A DNA stretch of 64,000 nucleotides from Dyella_A ginsengisoli (GCF_044904665.1 NZ_JADIKM010000003.1:434001-498000); one strand, 5' to 3'; shown: positions 34,135 to 44,876, numbered from the stretch's first letter. Made by a program: numbers and translations. Notes: generated by a model not told the origin, from the letters alone.

Positions 34135-36716
34135 TGAGCACACCGACCGACATGTTGGTGGTCGCCTCGCACCGGGATTTGCGTCGGCGCCTGTTCGACG
34201 TGCTCGATCGCGAGGACCACGACCGCATTCTCAGCGCGCGCGACAGTGCGCATGCGGCGATCCTGCTGGCCGGGCGCGGCCCCGTGGCGTTGCTCGTGGT
34301 GGCTTTCGAGGGCGACGGGCGCGTCTCCCGCGCGTGCTGCGAGCAACTGCGGGCGATGGAGGCCTGCCGCGATGCGCCCTTGCTGGCGGTGTTCGCGCCC
34401 GACTGCAAGATCGGTCCGGCGTTATTGCCCGAATCGGTAACCGACTGGCTCGACAGCACCCATCTGGAGCGTGAGTTGGTGGCGCGCTGGCAGCGCGCCC
34501 GCATGCGTTCGCCCGGCGACAGAGGAGCCGAGGCGGGACGGATCGCCCCGGCGATTTCGCCGGAGGATGCTCTGGCCTACCGCTTCGCCTTCGACGACGA
34601 GGACGGCGACAGCGAATGGATCGTGGTCGATCCCTCCGGTGATCGCGTGCTGGACGTCAACACTGCGGTGTTCCGGCACAGCCAGCTGTCCGTGACCGAT
34701 CTGCTCGGCAAACCGCTCGCGCAATGTCTTGCGTTCGAAGGCGTCGAACTCGACAAGGTGCTGCGGGAGGCCGATCGGTGCTGGCACCCCTGCCAGCGAC
34801 GGACCCGGCAGGGTGCCGACACCGGGCAGGCCAATGCGCGGCGCGTGCGCCATCGCGGCAAGGACGCGGTGGCGCTGGCGTTCCGCAGCGATCGCGCCGA
34901 AACCCGCGGCGAAGCGGCGCTGGCCCTGCTCACGCGCATCTTCCAGGCCAGCAGCAGCGTTGATGTGCAAGCCGCCACCGCGCGCCTGCTGATCGACGAG
35001 CTGTCGCTGGACTATCTCGCCCTGTGGTCGGCGCGTCCCGAGGACAGCGCGGTGCCCTCGCAACTGGTGCTGCACTGGCGCGGCGAGGACATCGCCTGGC
35101 CCGATCCGGCGCTGCAGACCTCGCTGCGCCGCGTGCTGGGCGGCAAGGCCATGCTGCATGCCGACGATGGCCAGCGCCTGGCCGAATACGATCCGCTGCT
35201 GCAGCAGCTGCGGATCGCCGGTTTCGCTGGCCTGCCGCTGCTGGACGAGCGTCGCAGCGTCATCGGTGCCCTGCTGGTGGGGCGTCGCCGCGGACTGGGA
35301 CGGATGGACATCGTCGAGCCGGTGCTGCGCTGCGCGGCGGCGCGCTTCGCGCAGTCGATCGAACTGCGCCGCACGCGCGAGCAGGGCCGTGCCGAAGGCC
35401 TGCTCGACGCGCTCACGGGTCTGCCCAATCGCCTGCTGTTCAACGACCGTCTCGACACCATCATCCGCGAGGCGCACCGCACCGGTGAGTGCTTCGCCGT
35501 GCTGTTCGTGGATCTGGATCGCTTCAAGGCGATCAATGACACCTACGGCCACGCCGCGGGCGACCAGGTGCTGCGCGTGGTCACGCAGCGACTGTGCAGT
35601 TCCATCCGCGCCTCCGACACGGTCGCGCGCTACGCCGGGGACGAGTTCACGGTGGTGCTGCGGCACATCATCAAGACCGACGACGTGCTGCGCGTGGCCG
35701 AGAAGATCGTGCAGGTGATGGAGGCGCCGCTGCATCTGGACGGTGGCGAAGAATTGCAGGTCACCGCGTCGATCGGCGTGAGCTTTTTCCCCGACGATGC
35801 GGCTGACGCCGACACCCTGCTCAAGCATGCCGACGAGGCGATGTACGCCGCCAAGCATCTTGGCCGCAACAACTTCCAGATCTACGAGATGAGCCAGGAC
35901 CAGGCGCAGCAGCAGGACGTGGCGCTGATCTCCCGCCTGCGCCATGCCGAACGCAATGGCGAGCTGCGGGTGTTCTACCAGCCGCAGGTGGACGCGGCGA
36001 CCGAGGACATCGTCGGGATGGAGGCGCTGGTGCGCTGGGAGCATCCGGAACTGGGCGGGATCAGCCCGGGCGTATTCATTCCGCTGGCCGAGGAAAGCGG
36101 CCTGATCGTCTCGCTGGGCGAATGGGTACTGCGCACAGCCTGTGCCCAGGCGCAGGCGTGGGAGCAGGCGTTCGGCCTGCGCCTGCGCCTGGGCGTGAAC
36201 CTGTCGGCGGTGCAGCTGATGGAGCCGGACCTGCTCGAAGTGGTCGGGCGGGTGCTGAAGGAAACCGGGCTGGATCCGGGCCTGCTGGAGATGGAAGTCA
36301 CCGAGAGCATCTCGATCAAGGAGGTGCCCAACCTGGTGGAGAACCTGCACGGCCTGCACGACCTGGGCTGCCGCATCGCCATCGACGATTTCGGCACCGG
36401 CGCCGCCTCGCTGGATTACCTGCGACGACTGCCGGCCGACCGCATCAAGATCGACCAGAGCTTCGTGCGCAATATCGGCATCGACCCGGACGACGAGGCG
36501 ATTGTGCGCGCCACCATCGAAATGGCGCACCGCCTCAAGCGCGGCGTGGTGGCCGAGGGCGTGGAGATCGAGCAGCACTTCGAATTCCTGCGCGCCAACC
36601 ACTGCGACGAGCTGCAGGGCTACCTGTTTTGCCGCCCGCTGCCGCAGGCCAGTTTCGAGCGGCTGCTGGCCGAACGCCAGCGGCTGGTGGAAGGCGAGGG
36701 GGCAGCGGCCGCTTGA
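34134..36716 (+). CDS. Multidomain GGDEF-EAL c-di-GMP turnover protein
   Basis: 860 residues from ATG 34134 (a GTG precedes at 34131). Order: a receiver-like domain without the usual acidic pocket (about 1-115), a PAS-like region (about 150-250), a GAF-like region (about 265-405), GGDEF (about 420-580) and EAL (about 595-850). The cyclase motif is AGDEF (501-505), with an RxxD inhibitory site five residues before it and the metal Asp in VDLDRFK. The EAL part keeps EALVRW, NLSAVQL, VTESIS, IDDFGTG, IKIDQSFV and AEGVE, so it looks catalytically complete. Net activity cannot be predicted. Likely cytoplasmic. Confidence 0.92.
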   Translation: MSTPTDMLVVASHRDLRRRLFDVLDREDHDRILSARDSAHAAILLAGRGPVALLVVAFEGDGRVSRACCEQLRAMEACRDAPLLAVFAPDCKIGPALLPESVTDWLDSTHLERELVARWQRARMRSPGDRGAEAGRIAPAISPEDALAYRFAFDDEDGDSEWIVVDPSGDRVLDVNTAVFRHSQLSVTDLLGKPLAQCLAFEGVELDKVLREADRCWHPCQRRTRQGADTGQANARRVRHRGKDAVALAFRSDRAETRGEAALALLTRIFQASSSVDVQAATARLLIDELSLDYLALWSARPEDSAVPSQLVLHWRGEDIAWPDPALQTSLRRVLGGKAMLHADDGQRLAEYDPLLQQLRIAGFAGLPLLDERRSVIGALLVGRRRGLGRMDIVEPVLRCAAARFAQSIELRRTREQGRAEGLLDALTGLPNRLLFNDRLDTIIREAHRTGECFAVLFVDLDRFKAINDTYGHAAGDQVLRVVTQRLCSSIRASDTVARYAGDEFTVVLRHIIKTDDVLRVAEKIVQVMEAPLHLDGGEELQVTASIGVSFFPDDAADADTLLKHADEAMYAAKHLGRNNFQIYEMSQDQAQQQDVALISRLRHAERNGELRVFYQPQVDAATEDIVGMEALVRWEHPELGGISPGVFIPLAEESGLIVSLGEWVLRTACAQAQAWEQAFGLRLRLGVNLSAVQLMEPDLLEVVGRVLKETGLDPGLLEMEVTESISIKEVPNLVENLHGLHDLGCRIAIDDFGTGAASLDYLRRLPADRIKIDQSFVRNIGIDPDDEAIVRATIEMAHRLKRGVVAEGVEIEQHFEFLRANHCDELQGYLFCRPLPQASFERLLAERQRLVEGEGAAAA

Positions 36717-36756
36717 GCTGGGGCAGGACGTCCCCACCTCCTTGAGGTCGCAGGGT

Positions 36757-36783
36757 GAACTTGCGGCGCCGCAGCGTGTCTGA
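36757..36783 (+). promoter_or_regulatory. Sigma-E-type promoter of rpoE-rseA-degP
   Basis: GAACTT (36757-36762), a 16-nt spacer and TCTGA (36779-36783). This equals the classical sigma-E consensus GAACTT-N16/17-TCTGA. It lies 65 nt before the rpoE start, which fits autoregulation of the operon. Confidence 0.75.
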
Positions 36784-36848
36784 AGCGGCTTCCATCCTCC
36801 GTCAAGAATGCGATCGAAGTGGCCACAGCAACCGAGGGGACGGCCCGG

Positions 36849-37442
36849 ATGGGCGACAACGAACTGGATCGGGCGCTGGTGGAGCGTGTCCAGAAAGGGG
36901 ACAAGCGGGCCTTTGACCTGCTGGTGCGCAAATACCAGCACAAGGTGATCGGGCTGGTGTCCCGCTACTCCAACAACCACGCCGAAGCCGAGGACATCGC
37001 GCAGGATGCCTTCGTGCGCGCCTGGCGGGCGATCGGTTCGTTCCGCGGCGACAGCGCGTTCTACACCTGGATGTACAAGATCGCCGTCAACACCGCGAAG
37101 AACCACCTGGTGGCGATGGGCCGCCGCCCTCCCGCCGACGATATCGATGCGGAAGACGCCGTGTTCGTGCCCGGCTCGGACCGCATGCAGGAAACCGCGA
37201 CGCCGGAGCGCGAACTGATGCGCCAGCAGGTGGAACAAACCGTGTTTGCCGCGGTCCAAGCTCTGCCCGAAGAGCTGCGCACCGCCATCACCCTGCGAGA
37301 GGTGGACGGACTCAGCTACGAGGACATCGCCGAAACGATGAGCTGCCCGATCGGAACCGTGCGTTCGCGCATTTTCCGGGCGCGCGAGGCGATCGACGAA
37401 AAACTGCGTCCACTGTTGTCCGATCGCGAGGATCAGACATGA
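36849..37442 (+). CDS. rpoE: ECF sigma factor RpoE (sigma-E, AlgU-like)
   Basis: 197 residues from ATG 36849 with GAGGGGA 8 nt upstream; a GTG at 36819 in frame is less likely. Region 2 (about 25-95) has AEDIAQDAFVRAWRAIGSFRG and FYTWMYKIAVNTAKN; region 4 (about 130-190) has LPEELRTAITLREVDGLSYEDIAETM and CPIGTVRSRIFRARE. The length and motifs match RpoE/AlgU, which directs the envelope-stress response. It overlaps rseA by 4 nt, and degP follows. Confidence 0.95.
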   Translation: MGDNELDRALVERVQKGDKRAFDLLVRKYQHKVIGLVSRYSNNHAEAEDIAQDAFVRAWRAIGSFRGDSAFYTWMYKIAVNTAKNHLVAMGRRPPADDIDAEDAVFVPGSDRMQETATPERELMRQQVEQTVFAAVQALPEELRTAITLREVDGLSYEDIAETMSCPIGTVRSRIFRAREAIDEKLRPLLSDREDQT

Positions 37443-38077
37443 GCAACAACCCCGAACAACTCTCCGCGGGCATGGATGGCGAGCTTGGTGCCGAGGAACT
37501 GCGCTTCCTGCTGCGCCGGCTCGACCACGATGCGTCGCTGCAGGTGCGCTGGTCGAGCTTCCATGTGGCGTCGGCCAGCCTGCGCGGCGAACTGCCCACC
37601 CTCGCCTCGTCGAGTTTCGCCGACCGGGTGATGCGCGCCATCGAGGCCGAAACGGCGGCGGTCACCGGGGCGCGCGAGCGGCGGTCGAACCACTGGCTGA
37701 AGCTTTCCGCCGGCGGTGCGATTGCCGCCAGCGTTGCGGTGGTGGCGCTGATGGCGAGCCGGCCGGCCGGTCATTCGGTCGATGCACCGCTGGCCGCGCC
37801 GTCCGTGGCCCGGGTGAGCGAACCGACTGCGCTGCCGGCACAGGCTGCTCCGGCCGCCGTGCCCGCATGGCTGAGCAGCACCAACGCGTTCCGTTACAGC
37901 CAGCAGGCGGCGTTCCCGGCGGGCGATGCGATCTCGCCCTACGAGCAGTCGCTCTCGCCTTATCGCGTGAATGGCTATCGCACGCAGCAGAACGCCGACG
38001 GCAGCTACCTGCTGCTGATCGATCCCACGCGTCAGGCGGCCCGGCGCTCCGTGCGCGAGGCAGCCGTCGCGCAGTGA
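37439..38077 (+). CDS. rseA: Anti-sigma-E factor RseA/MucA-like
   Basis: 212 residues. The N-terminal sigma-binding domain (about 1-75, EQLSAGMDGELGAEELRFLLRRL) is cytoplasmic; one membrane helix lies near 85-103 (LSAGGAIAASVAVVALMA), and the rest is periplasmic, low in conservation. It should hold RpoE inactive until proteolysis by a DegS/RseP-type cascade. No separate rseB follows; the next gene is degP, as in some xanthomonads. ATGA overlap with rpoE. Confidence 0.85.
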   Translation: MSNNPEQLSAGMDGELGAEELRFLLRRLDHDASLQVRWSSFHVASASLRGELPTLASSSFADRVMRAIEAETAAVTGARERRSNHWLKLSAGGAIAASVAVVALMASRPAGHSVDAPLAAPSVARVSEPTALPAQAAPAAVPAWLSSTNAFRYSQQAAFPAGDAISPYEQSLSPYRVNGYRTQQNADGSYLLLIDPTRQAARRSVREAAVAQ

Positions 38078-38192
38078 CCGGTGTCCGCGTGTTCGTGGCC
38101 GCGGTGCGCATTCCGATGTTTCCCTTCACACCCCGGCGCGCCCTGCGCGTCGGTGGTTCCTGCTTGCCTGACCCCGTATCGAGGAGGAGATC

Positions 38193-39674
38193 ATGAGTCG
38201 TCCCAGCGTGCGCCTGCTTGCCTGCAGCGTGTTGATCGGACTGGCCGCCGCTGGCGGCGTCCAGGCCCAGACCCCGGCGGCCGCGCCGGCCTCGTCGTTG
38301 CCGGATTTCACCGGCATCGTCCAGCAGAACGCCGCGGCAGTCGTGCACGTGGAGGCCAAGTACAACGGCCGCTCGCAGCCCCGCACCATGCCCGGCATGC
38401 CCGGCATGCCGGGCAGCTCCGGCGGCCCCGGCGCAGACGACCAGGCCGAGATCCTGCGGCGCTTCTTCGGCATGCCGGCGATGCCCTCACCCGAAGAGCA
38501 GAAGCACACTTCGCTGGGCTCGGGCTTCATCATTTCCGGCGACGGCTACATCCTCACCAACAACCACGTGGTCGACCACGCCGATGAGGTGACGGTGCGC
38601 CTGCAGGACCGCCGCACGCTGACTGCCAAGGTGGTCGGCACCGATCCGCAGTACGACATCGCTCTGCTCAAGGTGAGTACCAGCGGCACGCTGCCGGCGG
38701 TGCGCATCGGCGACTCGCAGTCGCTCAAGCCGGGCCAGTGGGTGCTGGCGATCGGCTCGCCGTTCGGCTTCGACTACACCGTGACCCAGGGCATCGTGAG
38801 CGCGGTCGGGCGCAACCTCGGCGGCGGCGACCAGCCGTATACCTCCTTCATCCAGACCGACGTGCCGATCAATCGCGGCAACTCCGGCGGCCCGCTGTTC
38901 AACCTGCAGGGTCAGGTGGTGGGCATCAATTCGCAGATCTACTCCAATACCGGTGGCTATCTCGGCGTGGCGTTCTCCATCCCAATCGATGTGGCGATGA
39001 ACGCGGTCGAGCAGCTCAAGGCCAAGGGTTTCGTCACCCGCGGCCAGCTCGGCGTGATGGTGCAGGGCGTGACCGATGACATGGTCAAGGTCTACAAGCT
39101 CGATCGCGGCGCCGGCGCCGCAGTGACCCAGGTGACGCCGGACAGCGGCGCCGAGAAGGCGGGCATCCAGGCCGGCGACATCATCCTCAAGTACAACGGG
39201 GAAACCATCGATCAACCAGGCGACCTGCCGCCGCTGGTGGGTCTGACCAAGCCCGGTACCAAGGTGCCGGTGGAGGTGCTGCGCAACGGCAAGCACGAGA
39301 CGCTGCAGGTGATGGTGGGTACGGCACCGCGCGATCCGGACGCGGTCTCTCCCGACGGCAGCGCGCCCGTGCAGACCTCCGGATCGCAGGCGCTGGGCCT
39401 CACGGTGGGGCCGCTGAGCGCCGACGATCGCAAGCAGATGGGCCTGCGTTCGGGCGAGGGCGTGCAGGTGACGGACATCTCCGGCGAGGCGGCCGCACAG
39501 GCCGGCCTGCGCGCCGGTGACGTGATCCTGCGCGTGGACCAGCACGCGGTGAGCAGCGTGGCCGACTTCCGCGCGGCGACCAAGGACGTCAAGGCGGGCA
39601 GCACCGTGCTGCTGCTGGTGCGGCGCGGCGAGCAGAGCAGCTTCATCGGCATCACGGTGCCCGACGGCAAGTAA
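38193..39674 (+). CDS. degP: Periplasmic serine endoprotease DegP/MucD (Do family)
   Basis: 493 residues. A strong ribosome site GAGGAGGAG precedes the ATG. Signal peptide to about residue 27 (VQAQ). Trypsin-like domain with His in NNHVVDH, Asp in QYDIALLKV and Ser in NRGNSGGPLF, followed by two PDZ domains (about 285-375 and 395-490; the second has GLRAGDVILRVDQ). A Met/Pro/Gly-rich loop (MPGMPGMPG) lies near 68-77. DegP degrades and chaperones damaged envelope proteins. It sits downstream of rpoE-rseA; no separate sigma-E promoter is seen in the 115-nt gap. Confidence 0.95.
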   Translation: MSRPSVRLLACSVLIGLAAAGGVQAQTPAAAPASSLPDFTGIVQQNAAAVVHVEAKYNGRSQPRTMPGMPGMPGSSGGPGADDQAEILRRFFGMPAMPSPEEQKHTSLGSGFIISGDGYILTNNHVVDHADEVTVRLQDRRTLTAKVVGTDPQYDIALLKVSTSGTLPAVRIGDSQSLKPGQWVLAIGSPFGFDYTVTQGIVSAVGRNLGGGDQPYTSFIQTDVPINRGNSGGPLFNLQGQVVGINSQIYSNTGGYLGVAFSIPIDVAMNAVEQLKAKGFVTRGQLGVMVQGVTDDMVKVYKLDRGAGAAVTQVTPDSGAEKAGIQAGDIILKYNGETIDQPGDLPPLVGLTKPGTKVPVEVLRNGKHETLQVMVGTAPRDPDAVSPDGSAPVQTSGSQALGLTVGPLSADDRKQMGLRSGEGVQVTDISGEAAAQAGLRAGDVILRVDQHAVSSVADFRAATKDVKAGSTVLLLVRRGEQSSFIGITVPDGK

Positions 39675-39751
39675 CCGGGTGCCCCGGCGGCCTCCTGCGG
39701 GACGGTCGCCGGGCGCGGGGCGCGGGGCGTTCCATGCGATAATGCCGGGTT

Positions 39752-39773
39752 CGTGCCGCCATCCCGGCGGCAC
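39752..39773. other. Hairpin in the degP-lepA gap
   Basis: Stem GTGCCGCC/CGGCGGCAC around ATCC, with no T-run. Possible mRNA processing or attenuation site; a weak -10-like GATAAT lies just upstream. Nothing else is seen in the 145-nt gap. Confidence 0.3.
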
Positions 39774-39819
39774 GCCGCCGGCGTCCTCCGCCGGACGGTG
39801 CAAGCTGACAGCGTAGCCC

Positions 39820-41610
<1,791 letters not shown>

Positions 41611-41682
41611 GGGGCGGCATCGCACGCCACGCGGTCATCGGCCGCGGGCGATCGGCGCAACTCACTTCTGACGGAGCGACAC

Positions 41683-42633
41683 ATGGATTTTGATTTTTCC
41701 GCCATCCTGCTCGGGCTGACCGTGCTGTTCGGCGTGGTGTGGGGACTGGATCGGGCGTTGCTGTACCGCCGCCGGAAGGCGCGGCTGGATGCGGCTGGTG
41801 TGGAGTACCGCGATCCGCTGCCGGTCGACTGGGCGCGTTCGCTGTTTCCGGTGGTGTTCGTGGTGCTGTTGCTGCGTTCGTTCGTGGCCGAGCCGTTCCG
41901 CATTCCGTCCGGCTCGATGATGCCGACGCTGGACGTTGGTGATTTCATCCTGGTCAACAAGTTCGCCTATGGCCTGCGGCTGCCGGCGTTCAACAACAAG
42001 TTCCTGGACATCGGCGAGCCCAAGCGGGGCGACGTGGTGGTGTTCCGTTTCCCGGGTTACCTGTGCCGCGATGCCGACGGCCATTTCCAGCGCATCGGCG
42101 GGGCAGAGGACGGCACCACCCCGGCCACGGGTGCGGACCATGCCTGCCCGACTCCGCTGACGCCGGTGCCCGGCCAGAACTGGATCAAGCGTGTGATCGG
42201 CCTGCCGGGCGACACCATCGAGGTACGCGATAGCCAGGTGGTCATCAACGGCAAGCCGGTCGCTTCGGACGAGCTGGGACCCTACGTGGGCAACCCGCAG
42301 CGCGCGGAGGATGCCGAGCTGCTTTACTACGGCGCCTCGGTATGGAACGAGCACCTGCCGGGCGAGAACGGCAAGACCATCAACCACCTTGTAGCGCGGA
42401 TGCCGGCGCGCATGCCGACCAATCCGATTCCCAACCAATTGGTGCCCTCCAAAGTGCCGCAGGGTTGCTACCTGGTGATGGGCGACGATCGCGAGAACAG
42501 CACCGACAGCCGCTGGTGGGGCTGCCTGCCGGAGAAGAACCTCGCCGGCAAGGCGTTCCTGATCTGGTTCAGCTGGCAGGGCCTGCACACCGGCGGGGTC
42601 GCGTGGAAGCGCATCGGTACGTTGATCCACTGA
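41683..42633 (+). CDS. lepB: Signal peptidase I
   Basis: 316 residues. Two N-terminal hydrophobic segments (about 5-25 and 48-66). The catalytic serine is in PSGSMMPTL (about 84) and the general-base lysine in KRGDVVVFRFPG (about 112); box E GDDRENSTDSRWWG is near 268-281. It removes signal peptides from exported proteins at the outer face of the inner membrane. It is a slightly long version, with an insert around DGTTPATGADHACP. Confidence 0.95.
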   Translation: MDFDFSAILLGLTVLFGVVWGLDRALLYRRRKARLDAAGVEYRDPLPVDWARSLFPVVFVVLLLRSFVAEPFRIPSGSMMPTLDVGDFILVNKFAYGLRLPAFNNKFLDIGEPKRGDVVVFRFPGYLCRDADGHFQRIGGAEDGTTPATGADHACPTPLTPVPGQNWIKRVIGLPGDTIEVRDSQVVINGKPVASDELGPYVGNPQRAEDAELLYYGASVWNEHLPGENGKTINHLVARMPARMPTNPIPNQLVPSKVPQGCYLVMGDDRENSTDSRWWGCLPEKNLAGKAFLIWFSWQGLHTGGVAWKRIGTLIH

Positions 42634-42770
42634 TCTGCGACGGCCGGCGCGTGACGCGCGCGCCCGCTGCGGGCAAAATCGCCCTCGCCGCACGCATTGC
42701 GACGGCAGGGTTTGCACGGGCCGATCGGCCATCACCGGGGGATGCCGCCAGTCGGCTTAGCGAGGGGACT

Positions 42771-43151
42771 ATGAAATCAAAACAGTCGGGCATCACGCTG
42801 ATCGGATTCCTGATCATCCTGGTCGTCGTGGCCTTCTTCGGCTTCATGGCGATGAAGCTGGTGCCGTCCTACATCGAGTTCTTGGGTGTCAAGAAGGCGA
42901 TGAACCAGATCGCCACCGGCGGCGCCAACGGCCGCTCGCTGGACACCATCCGCCGCGACCTGATTTTCAAGATGGGGTTCCAGTACGTGGATGACGCCAC
43001 CATCCAGCCGTCGGACATCACCATCAAGCGCACCAACGGCGCCTCCACCCTGGTGGTGAGCTACGACAAACAGGTGCCGTTCGTGGCCAATATCGATTTC
43101 CTGATGCATTTCGACAACAGCGTGGCGCTGCCGGGCAACCTGGGCGAATGA
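42771..43151 (+). CDS. DUF4845 membrane-anchored protein
   Basis: 126 residues from ATG 42771, preceded by GAGGGGA. A pilin-like start (QSGITLIGFLIILVVVAFFGFMAMK) gives one membrane helix, then a short periplasmic domain with VPSYIEF and VVSYDKQVPFVANIDFLMHFD. DUF4845 proteins sit between lepB and rnc in many beta- and gammaproteobacteria; function unknown. Its stop lies 3 nt before the rnc start, suggesting coupling. Confidence 0.85.
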   Translation: MKSKQSGITLIGFLIILVVVAFFGFMAMKLVPSYIEFLGVKKAMNQIATGGANGRSLDTIRRDLIFKMGFQYVDDATIQPSDITIKRTNGASTLVVSYDKQVPFVANIDFLMHFDNSVALPGNLGE

Positions 43152-43154
43152 TCG

Positions 43155-43814
43155 TTGGTGCTTGACTATCGATTTCGCGATCCCGCGCTGGCCGAGCTGG
43201 CGCTGACCCACCGCAGCGTCGGGCGGCCCAACAACGAGCGGCTGGAATTTCTGGGCGATGCGTTCCTCGGCATGGTCGTGGCCGAGATGCTGTTTGAGGC
43301 CCACCCGCATGCCAGCGAGGGCGAGCTTTCGCGCCTTCGCTCGCAGTTGGTGAATGGCCAGGCGCTGGCGGTGCTCGCGCGCGAGCTGGAGCTCGGCGAT
43401 CGCCTGAAGTTGGGACCCGGCGAACTCAAGAGCGGCGGTTTCCGGCGCGAGTCGATTCTCGCCGACGCGTTCGAGGCGATGATTGCCGCGGTGTATCTCG
43501 ACGGCGGTTTCGAAGCGTGCCGACAGGTGGTGCGCCGGCTGTTTGCCGAGCGCGTGGCGGCGTTGCCGCGCTCTTCCAAGGATGCCAAGACGCGTCTGCA
43601 GGAACACCTCCAGGCCGGTGGCTGGTCGCTGCCGCGCTATGAATTGGTCGCCAGCCATGGCGACGACCACGCCAAGCAGTTCGACGTACGCTGCACGATT
43701 GCCGAGCCGGTGGCGCTGGATGCCCAGGCCAGCGGCTCCAGCCGGCGCGCGGCGGAGCAGGATGCCGCCGAAAGCGTGTTGGCCCGCCTGCTCGAGCACC
43801 GCGCGCGCGCCTGA
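43155..43814 (+). CDS. rnc: Ribonuclease III, TTG/GTG start
   Basis: 219 residues from TTG 43155 (GTG 43158 is next). An in-frame stop lies just before, at 43149, so no longer start exists, and the protein lacks about ten residues of the first helix present in E. coli. The signature NERLEFLGDAFLGMVVA (about 27-43) and the second acidic site (DAFEAMIAAVYLDGG) are intact; the double-stranded RNA-binding domain (about 145-215) is complete. RNase III cuts double-stranded RNA and processes rRNA. Confidence 0.93.
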   Translation: MVLDYRFRDPALAELALTHRSVGRPNNERLEFLGDAFLGMVVAEMLFEAHPHASEGELSRLRSQLVNGQALAVLARELELGDRLKLGPGELKSGGFRRESILADAFEAMIAAVYLDGGFEACRQVVRRLFAERVAALPRSSKDAKTRLQEHLQAGGWSLPRYELVASHGDDHAKQFDVRCTIAEPVALDAQASGSSRRAAEQDAAESVLARLLEHRARA

Positions 43815-43900
43815 CGCACTCCGTTGTACGCCCCATCACTGGCATCCGCGCCGCCCCGGCGCGATGCTAGCCCTCTTTCTCGCCTCCAGATTCCAAGCCG

Positions 43901-44848
43901 ATGACCCACGAACACGACCCCTCAGACGCCCGTGACGGCGCGCCCGTCCTGCCGCACGACGACTTCCGCTGCGGGACGGTGGCGCTGGCCGGGCGTCCGA
44001 ACGTGGGCAAGTCGACCCTGCTCAACGCGCTGATCGGCTTTCGCCTGTCCATCGTCAGCCCGCGGCCGCAGACTACGCGCCACCGCATCCTCGGCATCAA
44101 CACCACCGAGGCCGGGCAGATCCTCTACGTCGATACGCCGGGCCTGCATCGCGGCGCCAAGCGCGCGATGAACCGCAGCCTCAACCGCGCCGCACGCTCG
44201 GCGATCAGCGATGTCGACGTGGCCGTGCAGGTGATCGAGGCCGGTCGCTGGACCGACGAGGACGAGGCCGTCTATGCCGCGCTGGGCGAGCAGGACACGC
44301 CCCGCCTGCTGGCGATCAACAAGGTTGACCTCAGCAAGGACAAGGGCGCGCTGCTGCCCTTCGTGGCCAAGCTCGCCGAGACCCATGCCTTCGACGAGAT
44401 CCACTACGTCAGCGCGCTCAAGGAAAAGGGACTGGCCGAGCTGGAGAAGGCGATCCTCGCCCGCCTGCCGGTGCAGCCGCCGATCTACGGCGAAGACGAG
44501 GTCACCGATCGCAGCGAACGCTTCCTCGCCGCCGAGATGGTGCGCGAGCAGCTGATGCTGCGACTGGACCAGGAGCTGCCGTACGCCACCACGGTGGAGA
44601 TCGAGCAGTTCAGCGACCGCCCGGACGGCGTGGCCGAGATCCATGCGGTGATCTGGGTCGAGCGGGACGGCCAGAAAGCCATCGTGATCGGCCAGGGCGG
44701 TGCCCAGCTCAAGGCGATCGGCAGCGCGGCGCGCCGGCACATGGAGCGCCTGTTCGAGCGCAAGGTGTTTCTCAAGCTGTGGGTGAAGGTGCGCGAGGGC
44801 TGGGTGGACGACGAATCCATGCTGAAGAAGTTCGGCTACACCGACTGA
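43901..44848 (+). CDS. era: GTPase Era, 16S rRNA-binding assembly factor
   Basis: 315 residues. G1 GRPNVGKST (about 32-40), the Era-type effector region PQTTRHRILGI, G3 DTPGLH, G4 NKVD; a C-terminal KH domain (about 215-300) with AVIWVERDGQKAIVIGQGG. Era binds the 3' end of 16S rRNA in 30S maturation. It has an N-terminal extension of about 22 residues. The rnc-era-recO order is conserved. Confidence 0.96.
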   Translation: MTHEHDPSDARDGAPVLPHDDFRCGTVALAGRPNVGKSTLLNALIGFRLSIVSPRPQTTRHRILGINTTEAGQILYVDTPGLHRGAKRAMNRSLNRAARSAISDVDVAVQVIEAGRWTDEDEAVYAALGEQDTPRLLAINKVDLSKDKGALLPFVAKLAETHAFDEIHYVSALKEKGLAELEKAILARLPVQPPIYGEDEVTDRSERFLAAEMVREQLMLRLDQELPYATTVEIEQFSDRPDGVAEIHAVIWVERDGQKAIVIGQGGAQLKAIGSAARRHMERLFERKVFLKLWVKVREGWVDDESMLKKFGYTD

Positions 44849-44876
44849 TCCGGCCGCGCGCGCCGCGGCCCACGTC

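Noticed and set aside
34422..37259. A 945-residue minus-strand open frame opposite the GGDEF-EAL and rpoE genes.
   Set aside because: His/Gln/Leu-rich shadow translation, spans two well-supported genes and has no recognisable motif.
38395..38420. Repeated CCCGGCATG units in degP as a possible regulatory repeat.
   Set aside because: They are in frame and encode a Met/Pro/Gly loop of the protease; simple coding repeat.
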